A program made the position numbers and the translations under genes. The notes under the pieces are model-generated. The model was given only the letters and a program-made list of their open reading frames with translations. It did not search any database and was not told the origin of the DNA. From positions 2,639,459-2,703,458 of the forward strand of contig CM039504.1 of the NCBI GenBank assembly GCA_022432975.1: a stretch of DNA of 64,000 nt, given 5' to 3'. This document shows, piece after piece, positions 27,381 to 37,850 of the stretch. Origin of the DNA: Begonia masoniana (Eukaryota > Streptophyta > Magnoliopsida > Cucurbitales > Begoniaceae). Positions within the stretch are counted from its first letter, which is position 1, and each line of letters starts with the position of its first letter.

Positions 27381-29470
27381 ATGGATTCTGATCCCGATAG
27401 ATGGTTTGAATTTGACGAGGAAGTAGATAGTGAAGCCGGAATGAATTTGTATCCGGACGATGATCCTCCACATGGTGATGATGGCTCGGATCAAAATGAA
27501 CCAATACCGGTGTGTTCGACATCCAGAACTCTAGACGATCAGCTGCGAACACCGATTATGTCAGACGATGATGAGGTAGAAAGCGTTCAGGTAAGAGAAG
27601 AAATTCATATGGAATTTTTTGTTACTAGAGAATATGCAACTTTAAAAGAGCTGAAAGATGAAATAAAAGATTATTCTATAAAACACGGATTAGGGATAAG
27701 ATTCGTTAAAAGTGACAGTAGACGATTGAGGGCTAAGTGTTCAGAAGGGTGTGATTGGCTTTTGCATGCCTCGCAAAAGCAAGCTGAGCAAACCTTTCAA
27801 ATAAAAACTTTGGTCAGTACTCACAGTTGTGCCAGAATAGTTGAGAATAGAAATGTTAGTGCAAAATGGGTGGCAAACAATTACCTGGCGAGGTTCAAAA
27901 GTCACCCTAGGTGGGATATATCTTCCATTGTAGAAACAGTGAGGGTGGACCACAGATGTCATATCACACCTAGTATTGCTAGAAGAGCGAGGAGTATTTC
28001 TCCGAGTATTAACGAAGGCAAGGCTGATGAACAATACAAATTAATATGGTCGTACAAAGCCGAAATACATAGATTAAATCCGGGGAGCACTTTCGAAGTG
28101 CATATTTACGATGCGAGGGACACATTTGTGTGCCAAAGAGTATATATGTGTTTGGCCGCTTGCAAGGCGGGTTTGTTACAGTTTGGTCGCCGAGTGATCT
28201 GTTTGGATGGCTGTCACTTGAAGGGCTCCTGTCCTGGACAATTACTGACAGCCGTTAGTATTGACGCCAATGATGGAATATATCCCGTCGCTGTTGCCAA
28301 CGTCGAAAAAGAGACCGAGGAAACATGGACGTGGTTTTTGAAACTTTTGAAGGCGGACCTGTGCACTGGAGATGGAACCGGCTGGACAATCATTTCGGAT
28401 CGACAAAAGGTATGTTGTTTAATTAATTAAATTAGTTGTGGTGTAATTAAGGTGTGTAATTAAGGTGCGTAACTAACTAACTTTGTTTTAATATCAGGGC
28501 TTGAGGAATGCCGTGGAAGACGAATTTAGTGAAGCCGAACACCGCTTCTGCCTGCGGCATATGTACAATAACTTTAAAGGGTTATTTCGGGGCAAAGCAT
28601 TTAGAGAAGCGATGTGGAAGGCAGCTAGGGCACCCACAAGAGCTCATTTCAATTTAGAAATGAGGAAATTACGAAGGCTCAGCTCGGCTGCCCACGAATG
28701 GCTTCAAGGAGAAGACCCTAGATATTGGGCCAGTCATGCCTTCTCTCCGATTCCCAAGTGCGATATTGGCTTAAACAATTTGTGTGAGTCATTTAATGCA
28801 CTTATATTGACTGCCAGGGACAAACCGATCATCACCATGTTTGAGAATATCCGAACGTACATGATGACTCGGATCGTTAAAAAATTTGAGAAGATGGCGG
28901 GATTGACGACTCTCCTGTGTCCCCAAATATATAAGAAGATTGAGAAGCTCGCAGATGCAGCTGCAAATTAGTCCCCTACGCTCGGGGCAGGTTCACGATT
29001 TCAAGTGAGCAACAGCAACGAACTATTCGTTGTCGACTTGAATACGTGGGAGTGCTCCTGCACCCGGTGGACGCTTACTGGGATTCCGTGTGCCCATGCC
29101 ATTTCTTGCATATTTTTCATGAGAATGAAGCCAGAAAGTTACGTTCATCCATGCTATCACCGGATGACATTGCTGCAGATGTACGCTAATTTTATTCAAC
29201 CCATGAACGGCCAATTAATGTGGCCGTATGTGCCAGGTATGGTGGACCTAGTCCCGCCAAGAAGATATCGCCAACCTGGTAGACCAAAGAAGACCAGAGT
29301 GCGAGATGCCGATGAGCCGTCAAGTTCGAGAGCTAGTAGGCGGAATTCAAGAATGGCGTGTGATATCTGTCGGTAGTACGGGCACAATAGTCGAACTTGT
29401 CCTAACCGAGGATCTACTTCAGGCACTGCTGCTTCCCAAGACACGTTTATGGGTTTCAACATAAATGATG
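27381..29470 (+). pseudogene. MURA-type Mutator transposase, two in-frame stops
   Basis: Exon 1 is 27381-28409; an intron follows (GTATGT...TATCAG); exon 2 starts at 28498. Acidic N-terminus first, then the MuDR DNA-binding zinc finger (CSEGCDWLLH...THSC), then the MULE transposase domain with catalytic-type Asp in RRVICLDGCHLKG and IISDRQKGLRNAV and the CLRHMYNNF Cys/His motif. The SWIM finger WECSCTRW...GIPCAHAIS and a CCHC knuckle CDICR-YGHNSRTCP follow. In exon 2 two TAG stops interrupt an otherwise continuous frame: 28969-28971, and 29374-29376 inside the knuckle, where family members usually have Gln (CAG). Both could be single C-to-T changes. A further short exon may follow after 29480. 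The transposase binds the element's ends and cuts and joins DNA; this copy is probably defective, but only just. Confidence 0.9.
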
Positions 29471-29479
29471 AGATACAAG

Positions 29480-30290
29480 TACGTTCTAAACAGTTCGCTC
29501 ATAAATACGTTGTCATTTTTTTTATATAATATAATTTTCATGCTATTTCAAGAATCTACGACGCACGGCCGAGGCAGGAGCAGATGAAATTAATTGTTGT
29601 AATTTGTGTTGTAATTTGTGTTGGATTTCATCTACGTTAATGTAATATAATTTTTTTTTTCACATTCATCCACGTTAATATAATATAATTTTTTTTTCAC
29701 ATTAATTACTTAAAATTACTAAAGTAATTAATAAATTATTTATTTAACTAATCATTTAAATATAATAAGTAATTTGAATAAAACAATTGATTAATAATTT
29801 GAAATTAACAATTTCAATAAAATTAATTTATTACAAATTATTACAGATTATTACAGATAATTTAGAATTAATTTATTTACAAATTATTACAATTGATTAA
29901 TAATTTGTAATTAACGATTTCATTAAAATTAATTTATTACAATTTACTACCAATTATTACAGATATTTTAGAATTTATTTATTACAAATTATTTCAGATA
30001 CATTACTTTATTACTTTATTTACTAAAATATATTTTAGATGTATTAATAATTTGAAATTAACGATTTCATTAAAATTAATTAATTAATTAATTTTTTTAA
30101 AAAAATGAAAAATTGGATATAGTTTTATTTGTTTTATGACACCCCATCGCTATCCTCAATATTGTTCCTGCAAGTTTAAATAACACATATATACCCAAAC
30201 AGTTCCAGTAAATGTACATCAAACTCAAATATAACTAATAGTATACATCAAACTCAAATAAAAATACATCAAATGAAATACAAAATATAA
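29480..30290. other. AT-rich spacer between the convergent MULE genes
   Basis: Very AT-rich DNA with short tandem-like TTTATTACAAATTA variants. It probably holds the 3' ends of both convergent transcripts. Nothing else is recognisable. Confidence 0.6.
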
Positions 30291-30296
30291 AATAAA

Positions 30297-31649
30297 CTAC
30301 TCAGTGATCTCCGGTGGTATATCATCGTCATCTTTGTCTTTTTTGGCCATCTTCTCCAGCTGCTCAGTGATCTCTTTAATGGACTCACTGAAATAGTCCT
30401 GTGACTCAACCATCATCTTCTGGCCCCGGGTCAATTCCTCGACACTGCTGATGAGGAACTCAATCCTCTCCTGCATATGCTGCCGCTCCCGACGCTCCTC
30501 CAGAAGCATCTGATGCATCGTTTCCCACATCTTGCCAACCTCAGGGGCAACTGGCGGCGCCGTCGCAGTGGTGGGGGTGTCATCCTCCATCGGAGCATCC
30601 TCGGATGGAGCATCCTCAATTGGAGCGTCCTCGGCTGGAGCGTCCTCAGCTGGAGCGTTCTCGAGCTCCCCCTTAAGCATCCAAAGCCCGCAAATCTCGA
30701 CTAGACCCATCCTACATAGATGAAGCCTGTCAACTACATCCAAGGCTCGGGGAGCTCTCAACTGCTCTCCCGCGGGGAGCTCAACCTGTGACCTCTGCAC
30801 GAGTCGCCAAATCAAAGTACCATAGGCCAGATTTTTGTTGCGTGTCCGGGCGATCTCGTGCATGTGCCCCAATATCATGAACCCGGGGTCCAACAAAGTG
30901 CTGCTGTACATCTTCTCCATAACGTAGAGATCCATCCAGTTGACTAGATCTCTATGGCCATCTCTCGGCAGCAGCGAGTGACTAATGAGGTTGTGAACAA
31001 CCTGGGCTTTGGCATTCAACTGCTTCGATCTCGGTTTGATGAATTTTTCAATATTTGCATCGCAGTGAATCTGTCGAAGAAATTCCAATCTCTCGGGTGT
31101 TCTGGCAAAATCACACTCTCGAGAAACGGAAAAATACTGTGCAGCTCCCTCGAGCACAAATCCGAGCAGCTCATTCACATGTCTGACACTAAACAATATC
31201 TCCTTACCACAGACATATGACTTCATGTACCCCTGCCGCCCGGTAGTGATCAAGTTCGCATAAAATAAGCGAACAATGCGATCACAAGTCTCTCCGCTCA
31301 TGTGGTACAGCCCTTGCAACCCAATGTTGTCAAACATTTCTTTGATCTGCAAAGACTCCCATCCAGCGAAATTGACAGTCTTCCCATAAATCATCGGCCG
31401 GAAAGATATATCTTGATCGAACCTCTTTTTACATTCCTCGGTTCGAAATTCGATCGAGAAACAACCTGGCTGTGGTTGGGGAGCTTCGGCCGGAGGCCTT
31501 TGTGATGAAGATGGCCCAGCTTCTGATGGAGAGGCACGAGGGCGTTTGAATGATATTTTTGGACCCATTAAGCCTCTGATTTTCTGACAAATTTGCTCGG
31601 ATTTGTGGGGCACTGCTCGGGTTTCACGATTTTCGGCAATAACAGGCAA
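30297..31649 (-). CDS. MULE second ORF: putative plant transposon protein, 450 residues
   Basis: One uninterrupted ORF inside the MULE, opposite the transposase gene. The start may be 31649 or the ATG at 31568 (MGPKISFKRPRASPSEAGPS), which looks more natural. Order: basic Ser/Pro-rich N-terminus, a globular middle (CKKRFDQDISFRPMIYGKTV, YHMSGETCDRIVRLFYANL, LLPRDGHRDLVNWMDLYVME, AYGTLIWRLVQRSQVELP), a run of EDAP tetrads (AEDAPAEDAPIEDAPSEDAP), and a C-terminal coiled-coil-like Glu/Arg/Lys stretch ending in an acidic tail. The middle resembles the plant family annotated as putative plant transposon protein domain; I recall this family from annotation and cannot confirm it here. Its role is unknown. 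It is intact while the transposase next to it is broken. Confidence 0.8.
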   Translation of the reverse strand: MPVIAENRETRAVPHKSEQICQKIRGLMGPKISFKRPRASPSEAGPSSSQRPPAEAPQPQPGCFSIEFRTEECKKRFDQDISFRPMIYGKTVNFAGWESLQIKEMFDNIGLQGLYHMSGETCDRIVRLFYANLITTGRQGYMKSYVCGKEILFSVRHVNELLGFVLEGAAQYFSVSRECDFARTPERLEFLRQIHCDANIEKFIKPRSKQLNAKAQVVHNLISHSLLPRDGHRDLVNWMDLYVMEKMYSSTLLDPGFMILGHMHEIARTRNKNLAYGTLIWRLVQRSQVELPAGEQLRAPRALDVVDRLHLCRMGLVEICGLWMLKGELENAPAEDAPAEDAPIEDAPSEDAPMEDDTPTTATAPPVAPEVGKMWETMHQMLLEERRERQHMQERIEFLISSVEELTRGQKMMVESQDYFSESIKEITEQLEKMAKKDKDDDDIPPEITE

Positions 31650-32129
31650 GACTTTGACGATTTTCGGCTTTTCGACAGGTCGGTTGTGGATTTTCAGAGA
31701 TTATAACACTCGGATTTGGGAGGCAAGGCTCGGGTTTGGCGACAGGGGTTTCGCCGGCGATGGGGCGATGAGGTTTTGGTTTTTTTGAGGTTCTCGACGA
31801 TTAGGCGCCCGATTGTTGTGATTTCCGGCAACGAAAACTCACTTTCGAAGGATTTTCGGAAAAAAATCGAAAGTTTCGCCCCTTTTTCTCTCGGTTTCAA
31901 AGTGCGGGGGGTGCGCCGGGGGCCGATTTTTTAAATAATCCCGACGATTCGGCCCCCCGAAGTAAATATTCGGGGCCCCGTTTCCAGATCTAGGGCACAT
32001 TCGGGGTCCCGCATTCAACATCCGGCCCCCCGCATTTAGAACATGAACAAACGGGGCCCCGAAATTACAATTCGGCCCCCCGACGTAAGTTCGCTATTTG
32101 GCACGTGCATCGCACGTGCGCTGGGTGGT

Positions 32130-32411
32130 CCAGACCCTCCGCGTTCTTCCCTCCGTGTTGTGCGGGGCCCCACTAGTTTGGTTCGGCCCCCCGAAGTTGT
32201 CGACGTGTGGCGCACGTGAGAGGCAAATTTGCCATGCGGGGGGCCGCAAATGAATTCGGCCCCCCGAATTCACATTCGGGGGGCATGCGGGGCCCCGCCA
32301 GGGGTCTTTTTGTGAGTTTTTAAAACTCAGAGGTTTTGATTGGGAAGACTTAAAGTCTGAGGGTGTTTTCGGGAATTTCGCGAACTTCAAGGTGGTTTTT
32401 GGAATTTACCC
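32130..32411 (-). repeat. MULE right terminal inverted repeat
   Basis: Mirror of the left repeat with only a few substitutions, ending GGAATTTACCC directly before the target duplication. Confidence 0.92.
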
Positions 32412-32524
32412 TAAAGTTAATTACTTTAAAATTGAAATTTGTTGAAAGGATGAGATTTTTTTAAGAGTAGTAGAATCCCAACTGGATCTATGAATTCCCA
32501 CCATGTAAACTGCTTCAACAATCT

Positions 32525-32532
32525 TATATAAA
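32525..32532 (+). promoter_or_regulatory. Putative TATA box of MFS copy 3
   Basis: TATATAAA about 74 bases before the ATG at 32599 and only about 114 bases from the right end of the MULE, so promoter elements further upstream are replaced by transposon sequence. Confidence 0.55.
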
Positions 32533-32598
32533 CAGACACAGAGAGGGAGAGACTCACAGCCATTTTTTTGCAGAGAGACTTCCGAAGAAAGCATTCCA

Positions 32599-34410
32599 AT
32601 GGAGTTCTCCTCGTCCCCTAACGGAGGATGGACCCGATCTACTGCGAAAACCTTCGCAGTTCAGACACTGAAAGGGTCCTGGTTCATGATCTTCGCCACC
32701 TTCCTCATCATGTCTATGGCCGGAATTCCCTACCTCTTCGCGCTTTACTCCGGTACCGTCAAATCGGTGCTTGGTTACGATCAGACCACGCTGAACTTCG
32801 TTAGTTTCTTCAAAGACGTCGGAACTACCGTCGGCGTCCTCGCCGGACTTATTAACGAGGTTACGCCCCCGTGGGCGGTGCTCGCCATGGGAGCAGTGCT
32901 CAACTTTTTCGGCTACTTTATGATCTGGCTTTCTGTGACGGAGAAAATCCCGACCAAAGTATGGCTAATGTGTTTATACATCTGCGTCGGAGCTAATGCG
33001 ACGACGTTTGCCAATACCGGAGCTCTGGTCACTTGCGTGAAGAACTACCCGGAGAGACGAGGGGTCGTGATCGGAATTCTGAAAGGCTATGTGGGTTTGA
33101 GCGGGGCGATTGTTACTCAACTGTACCATGCGATTTACGGAAACGACGCAAAGACTTTTCTTCTGCTTCTCGGGTGGCTACCGGCGGCGGTTTCCTTCGT
33201 TTTCTTACCGACGGTGAGAATTATGAAGGTTTCTCACCAGCCAAACGAACTCAAAGTTTTCTATAATTTCCTTTATATTTCTCTCGGCCTTGCTGGGTTT
33301 ATTATGCTCATGATTATTCTGCAACAAAAATATTCGTTTAATCACGGTGGTTACAGCGGAAGTGCGTCAATGGTGGTTTTCCTTCTCTTGCTTCCATTGG
33401 CAGTCGTTCTTTACGAAGAATACAAGCTTTGGAAGAAGATGTTGGCGGTAAACGACCCTTCGCCGTTAACCATCGTCGCCCAAGAAGCCAAAAACTCTCA
33501 AATTTTTCACGAATCAAAGGATGTTCTGATCAAATCAAGCTCGGAAAATCTGAAACCAGCACATAAGTGGTGGGAAAACGTGTTTAAACCTCCACAAAGA
33601 GGAGATGACTTCACGATTCTCCAAACTCTTTTTAGCTTCGATATGCTTCTTCTCTTCCTCGCTACGGCATGTGGAGTAGGAGGAACGTTGACCGCTATTG
33701 ATAACCTCGGACAAATCGGAGCTTCCTTGAATTACCCGAAAAAAAGCATAAGCACCTTCGTCTCTCTCGTGAGCATCTGGAATTATCTCGGTCGAGTTTT
33801 CGCCGGTTTCTCTTCTGAAATGCTACTGACAGAATATAAATTCCCTCGTCCATTAATGCTCACCTTCGTCCTCCTCCTTTCCTGCGTCAGCCACCTTCTC
33901 ATCGCCTTCGACCCGCCCGGTGGCCTCTACATCGCCTCCATTCTCACCGGTTTCTGCTACGGAGCTCAATGGCCATTACTTTTCTCCATTGTTTCTGAAC
34001 TTTTCGGACTCAAATACTACGCTACTCTCTACAATTTCGGATCCGTGGCTAGCCCAGTTGGACTTTACGTCCTCAACGTGAAAGTGGCAGGATATTTATA
34101 CGACAAGGAAGCTCATAAACAGCTTTCTGCAGCGAATTTGGTCAGAAAAAAGGGCGAAGAACTGGTTTGCAATGGGGTCAATTGCTTTAAATTATCTTTC
34201 ATTATAATCACAGCCGCGACGCTGTTTGGGGCATTTGTTTCTCTGGTTTTAGTGATGAGGACGAAGAAGTTTTACAAAAGTGACATTTATAAGAAGTTTA
34301 GAGAGGAAGAAGCTAAGCTTTCTGAGTCGTCAATGGCGGACTCTGATTCTTACGGTCTGGTTCAGATGCAGAAATATGGAGAAAGGGATGGAAGAGAATA
34401 CAAGCACTGA
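32599..34410 (+). CDS. Nodulin-like major facilitator transporter, copy 3 (NFD4-like), 603 residues
   Basis: An intact single-exon ORF, the partner of copy 2 in the segmental duplication. By eye there are 11 amino-acid substitutions and one missing Lys in a KKK run. Examples are residue 3 Ser to Phe, FGLYSG to FALYSG, TKKIP to TEKIP, GYMGL to GYVGL and FGTFVS to FGAFVS. All landmark blocks of the nodulin-like and MFS halves are kept. The mostly conservative changes and the uninterrupted frame suggest both copies are under constraint or very young. Unlike copy 2, its upstream region is cut short by a MULE insertion, so its expression may differ. Confidence 0.93.
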   Translation: MEFSSSPNGGWTRSTAKTFAVQTLKGSWFMIFATFLIMSMAGIPYLFALYSGTVKSVLGYDQTTLNFVSFFKDVGTTVGVLAGLINEVTPPWAVLAMGAVLNFFGYFMIWLSVTEKIPTKVWLMCLYICVGANATTFANTGALVTCVKNYPERRGVVIGILKGYVGLSGAIVTQLYHAIYGNDAKTFLLLLGWLPAAVSFVFLPTVRIMKVSHQPNELKVFYNFLYISLGLAGFIMLMIILQQKYSFNHGGYSGSASMVVFLLLLPLAVVLYEEYKLWKKMLAVNDPSPLTIVAQEAKNSQIFHESKDVLIKSSSENLKPAHKWWENVFKPPQRGDDFTILQTLFSFDMLLLFLATACGVGGTLTAIDNLGQIGASLNYPKKSISTFVSLVSIWNYLGRVFAGFSSEMLLTEYKFPRPLMLTFVLLLSCVSHLLIAFDPPGGLYIASILTGFCYGAQWPLLFSIVSELFGLKYYATLYNFGSVASPVGLYVLNVKVAGYLYDKEAHKQLSAANLVRKKGEELVCNGVNCFKLSFIIITAATLFGAFVSLVLVMRTKKFYKSDIYKKFREEEAKLSESSMADSDSYGLVQMQKYGERDGREYKH

Positions 34411-35084
34411 GGAAACGACGTGTCGGGGCGGGTTGCTCTCCCACAATGTAAATTGAACTTATAAATTGAGGCTCGAGTTCAAATTTAATTATTGAGTTCA
34501 ACGAGTAATTGGGAGATCAAACGGTGGATAAAACAGTCTTTTCCTCAACCCCCATACAATAATGACAGAAATAATGTCACGCTTCTATTCTATCTTCTCG
34601 TTACATATTTGCTACGTGTCAACAAATTTGAATTTTACAAACAATCTTCGACATTGTGTAATTTGTACAATTTCGTTATTAATCAATCTTGTTAAGTTAT
34701 ATTATATTTGGTCAATTTATGGTGTGACATAGGCAAAAATTATTTATGAAAATTAATTTATGGCTACCACATACTTGCCTAGTAAAATCATTAGGTTTTC
34801 ATAATTCTTTGAATAAATATGCGGTATAAGAAATAACAAATAAGTTGGATAGACACATCTTTCATATGAGATAAATTTTTTGTTGCAAATCTTTGCTTAA
34901 TTGTTTCTCTTGATCCATTGATGAATAATTTAAGAAAGACTAATTTTACACCAAAAATTAAAATTTATTACCCTTTTATAAGTCGTTGTTTTAGTCGATA
35001 GATATGAACTTGACTATTAATGTCCGCTAAAATATGTTTTGGAACTACTTGAGAAAAAGTATTGATAAACGAGATTTCGTTAAG

Positions 35085-35330
35085 GTCGTTTTCTTCCTTC
35101 AAATTGCTTATCTTCTTCTTTGTCTTCTTTTATGCAATTTTTGTTCATATCCATGAAAGCTTTATGCAAAGTCTTTTTCGTCGTTTTTCCGTACTAGACT
35201 CCATTTCTAAACTTGTTTACTAGCACAACACGTCCTTTTATTCTCAACCTTTCAATCTAGAATCTTAGATTCACAACTCCGACCCATCCTATACCTTTCG
35301 TCATCTTCACTCTACTTCATGTTTCTCACA
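35085..35330 (+). pseudogene. Berberine-bridge-like N-terminal fragment (right duplicate)
   Basis: Counterpart of 17521-17800, with the same signal-peptide-like start and downstream text, but with extra small deletions and stops. Confidence 0.65.
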
Positions 35331-35379
35331 TCTAATTGAGAGTCTTTCTATTAACATCGATCAAGCGTCGATGACATTA

Positions 35380-37368
35380 TTGGCCTCGAGAGTATACTTT
35401 CGAAGCATAACTCCATAACCACTGCCACTAAAAGTGGTCGCCAACGCCGAAAGTCAGGCAAACTCTGGCAAGAAACCAATAGTGTTAATTTTTTTTTTAC
35501 GAATGTTGTGGTACAACTTCTTCAATCGTGGAGTCAGATCAAACCCATGTTGTTCGGTTCGCTATGTCAGGTGATTTCTCGAGGTTTATCATGTCGACGA
35601 TGATAAAAAGAACGTAAGAGACGTAGAAGAGACCTCATCGTCATGGTTGTCACTCTGAACACGATCATTGATAACTCTTAAATTAGAATTATTTTATACT
35701 ATTTTTAACTTATATAATTTATATGATTTGCGTGAATGTAAGAAAAAATTGGTAAAATTTACCATAGTTGCTGCAGGATGTTGCAGCATCAAGAGATTGG
35801 TTGAATTTAAAGTATTTCATGCATATTCTCTAATAAAAGCAGATTTTTATCACTAATTTCGAATTTTGTATTATATTATTTGAATGTAGATTTATTAGCA
35901 GAAAAATACAAAAGAAAATATTGGCAGTTTTAATATAGAAGCAAATTAAAAGGATGGAAATCAAGGTAAAGAAGGAAAACTTGGCTGAAAAATCACTCAA
36001 AATTGTAAGAGAGAGAAAAAAGAGCTAAATAAGTGGAATAATAAAATAAAGGAGATCCGGAGATAAAAAAGGAAGCACGTAGAACAAGGAAAGGGAGAGA
36101 AAAACAATAAAGGAGAATATCTTTATTAAAAATATAGGAGGCGGAAATCAAGGGGAGGCCTAAAAACAAAAAAGATCTGGAGAAAGAGAAGGGTGATACA
36201 CTTGGCAGACAAAAGAGAACTAGAGGGGGAATTCTGAAAAAGTAAGGAGAACTGGACGGCGGCAGAGAAGACACCCAGGCTTCTTCTTCTTCTACTTTTC
36301 ATACTTTTCTCTGATTGAATATTTTTATTTTTAGTATTATTATTATGATTTTAGGCTAGTTTCTTTTATATTGGTTAGAAGAGAAAGTACTATTTATTTT
36401 GATCTATGAATGCTTCGTATTTTTCACTGAACAACTCATGATTTTTAAGCGTAAATCGAATTGTGTCGATAGACAAATTTGATATCACATGTTTCTATTA
36501 TATTGATAGATAAATAAGAATTTTAAGATGCATGAGTAATTAAATAAATTAAAATTGTTGCAAAGTAGTTAACATTAATTTATTTGGCGTTTTTATCTTT
36601 TCAAAGTCGAAAAGAAAATTCTAAAACTTATTTATCTAGGCAATTCGACAGAACTCTAGATTTGCTATGAATTCTTGCTGTTCTGTGATTAATGTTGTAG
36701 CATTGCTCTAGCATCAGTAGTAAATGCAAGTAATGAGGAAATCAACCCTAACCAAGGTTTTTACCATATTTATCTTCTTAAATTATCTCAATTTCAGTAT
36801 TTATTAATCTTAAGTAATTTTATTTTCTCATTCCTTGCCACATATCTATTTTTATTATTTTTATTTTTATTTTTATAAAATTTTATAGCAATTTAATTTG
36901 ATTAAGCATATCCTCGTGGGATCGACTTTTATTTATTTTATTACTTCGTTAGCGACACGTGCACTTGCGTTAGGGTGTATAAAATCACTAACAATCATAC
37001 AAGAAAGATTAGAATGTTTGATTTAAAATATGAAAAGAGAAATATCAAACCTTAATTGAAGAAGCATAAGAACATATAATGGAAGTTTGGACGTGAGAAA
37101 CATGAAGCAGAATGACGATGACAAGAGATGGAGAAGTGGTTGGAGTTGTGAATCTAAGATTGTGGTTCGAAAGGTTGAGAACGGAATAATAAGAGTTGGT
37201 TTGGTTGTGAACAAATTTAGAAATGGAGTCCGAATATGAAGAACGACGAGGAAGGTAGTGCATAAAGTCTTCATGTGTACAAGCAGAAGTTGCAAAAAAT
37301 AATAAGAAGAAGAAGATCATAAACAGTTTCAGAGAAGTAGATGACCTTAATGAAATCTCCATCGTCAT
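35380..37368 (-). pseudogene. Berberine-bridge-like gene split by a solo LTR
   Basis: On the minus strand the N-terminal exon (37368-37045) reads MEISLRSSTSLKLFMIFFFL, THEDFMHYLPRRSS, SDSISKFVHNQTNS and LRFTTPTTSPSLVIVI, a typical secreted berberine-bridge-like start. After the solo LTR at 35669-36993 the FAD domain resumes (flavin-site text at about 35655-35630, then the block matching VDMINLREIT) and ends near 35380. Frameshifts, missing sequence between the parts and the insertion make it non-functional. Relatives are FAD-dependent carbohydrate or alkaloid oxidases of about 530 residues. Confidence 0.75.
35669..36993. mobile_element. Solo LTR, 1325 bp, TSD ATCAT
   Basis: It begins TGATAACTC and ends AAATCACTAACA, with ATCAT at 35664-35668 and 36994-36998. 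The left duplicate reads straight through at about 18690 (GATCATACAAG), so this insertion came after the duplication. An inverted piece of the same LTR lies at 25495-25720. Confidence 0.92.
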
Positions 37369-37539
37369 TTCTCAATACTTCTTCACGTCCAAAACTTTCA
37401 TGTATCTGCAGCAAAAGAAAAGCTTTGTGATGCAAATTTTAGTCATTGTTTTGGTTGATAGATATGAACTAACTATTAATTATCGCAAATATATATTTTG
37501 TGACTACTTAATTGAGAAAAAATATTGAGAAGCGACAGT

Positions 37540-37850
37540 GTACATTTCATTAAGGTTGTATTCTTCTTTGAAACTATTTTTTATCTTCTTCTTCGTATTC
37601 TTTTCTGTAACTTCTACTTGTACTCATGAAGACTTTCTGCATTGCTTCCCTTCGTTTTTTATAATAAGACTCCATTTCTAAACTCGTTTACACCCAAAAT
37701 AACTCCTCATATTCTTTCGTTCTCAATCTTTCAATCCAAAATCTCATATTCACAACTCCGACTACTTCTACACATCTCGTCATCGTCGTTCCGCTTCATG
37801 TTTCTCACATTCAGGCTTCCGTTGTATGTTCTTGTGATTCTTCAATGACA
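37540..37850 (+). pseudogene. Berberine-bridge-like N-terminal fragment, head-to-head with the minus-strand copy
   Basis: Diverged but aligned in order: TCTTCTTCGTATTCTTTTCT leader text, ACTCATGAAGACTTTCTGCA (His-Glu-Asp region) and the TTCACAACTCCGACTAC block, as in the minus-strand exon at 37045-37368. Many frameshifts. Confidence 0.6.

Larger units (their letters stand above)
26832..32411. mobile_element. Mutator-like element (MULE), 5.58 kb, perfect 9-bp TSD TAAAGTTAA
   Basis: It begins GGGTAAATTCCAAAAACCAC and ends with the reverse complement. TAAAGTTAA is present at 26823-26831 and 32412-32420, the 9-bp duplication expected of Mutator. The inverted repeats (about 280 bp) match almost perfectly, so the element is young. 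It carries a MURA-type transposase gene (+), an intact second ORF (-) in convergent orientation, and an AT-rich spacer between them. Its right end lies about 187 bases upstream of the MFS copy 3 ATG. Confidence 0.96.
32436..37025 (+). repeat. Segmental duplication, right copy
   Basis: Aligns to 14835-18745. It starts just inside the MULE target duplication and includes MFS copy 3 and berberine-bridge-like pieces. The only large difference on this side is the solo LTR at 35669-36993. Confidence 0.85.

Noticed and set aside
27289..27552. Minus-strand and plus-strand small proteins in the MULE inverted repeat
   Set aside because: Shadows of the transposase 5' region and G/C-rich repeat; no start context or domain.
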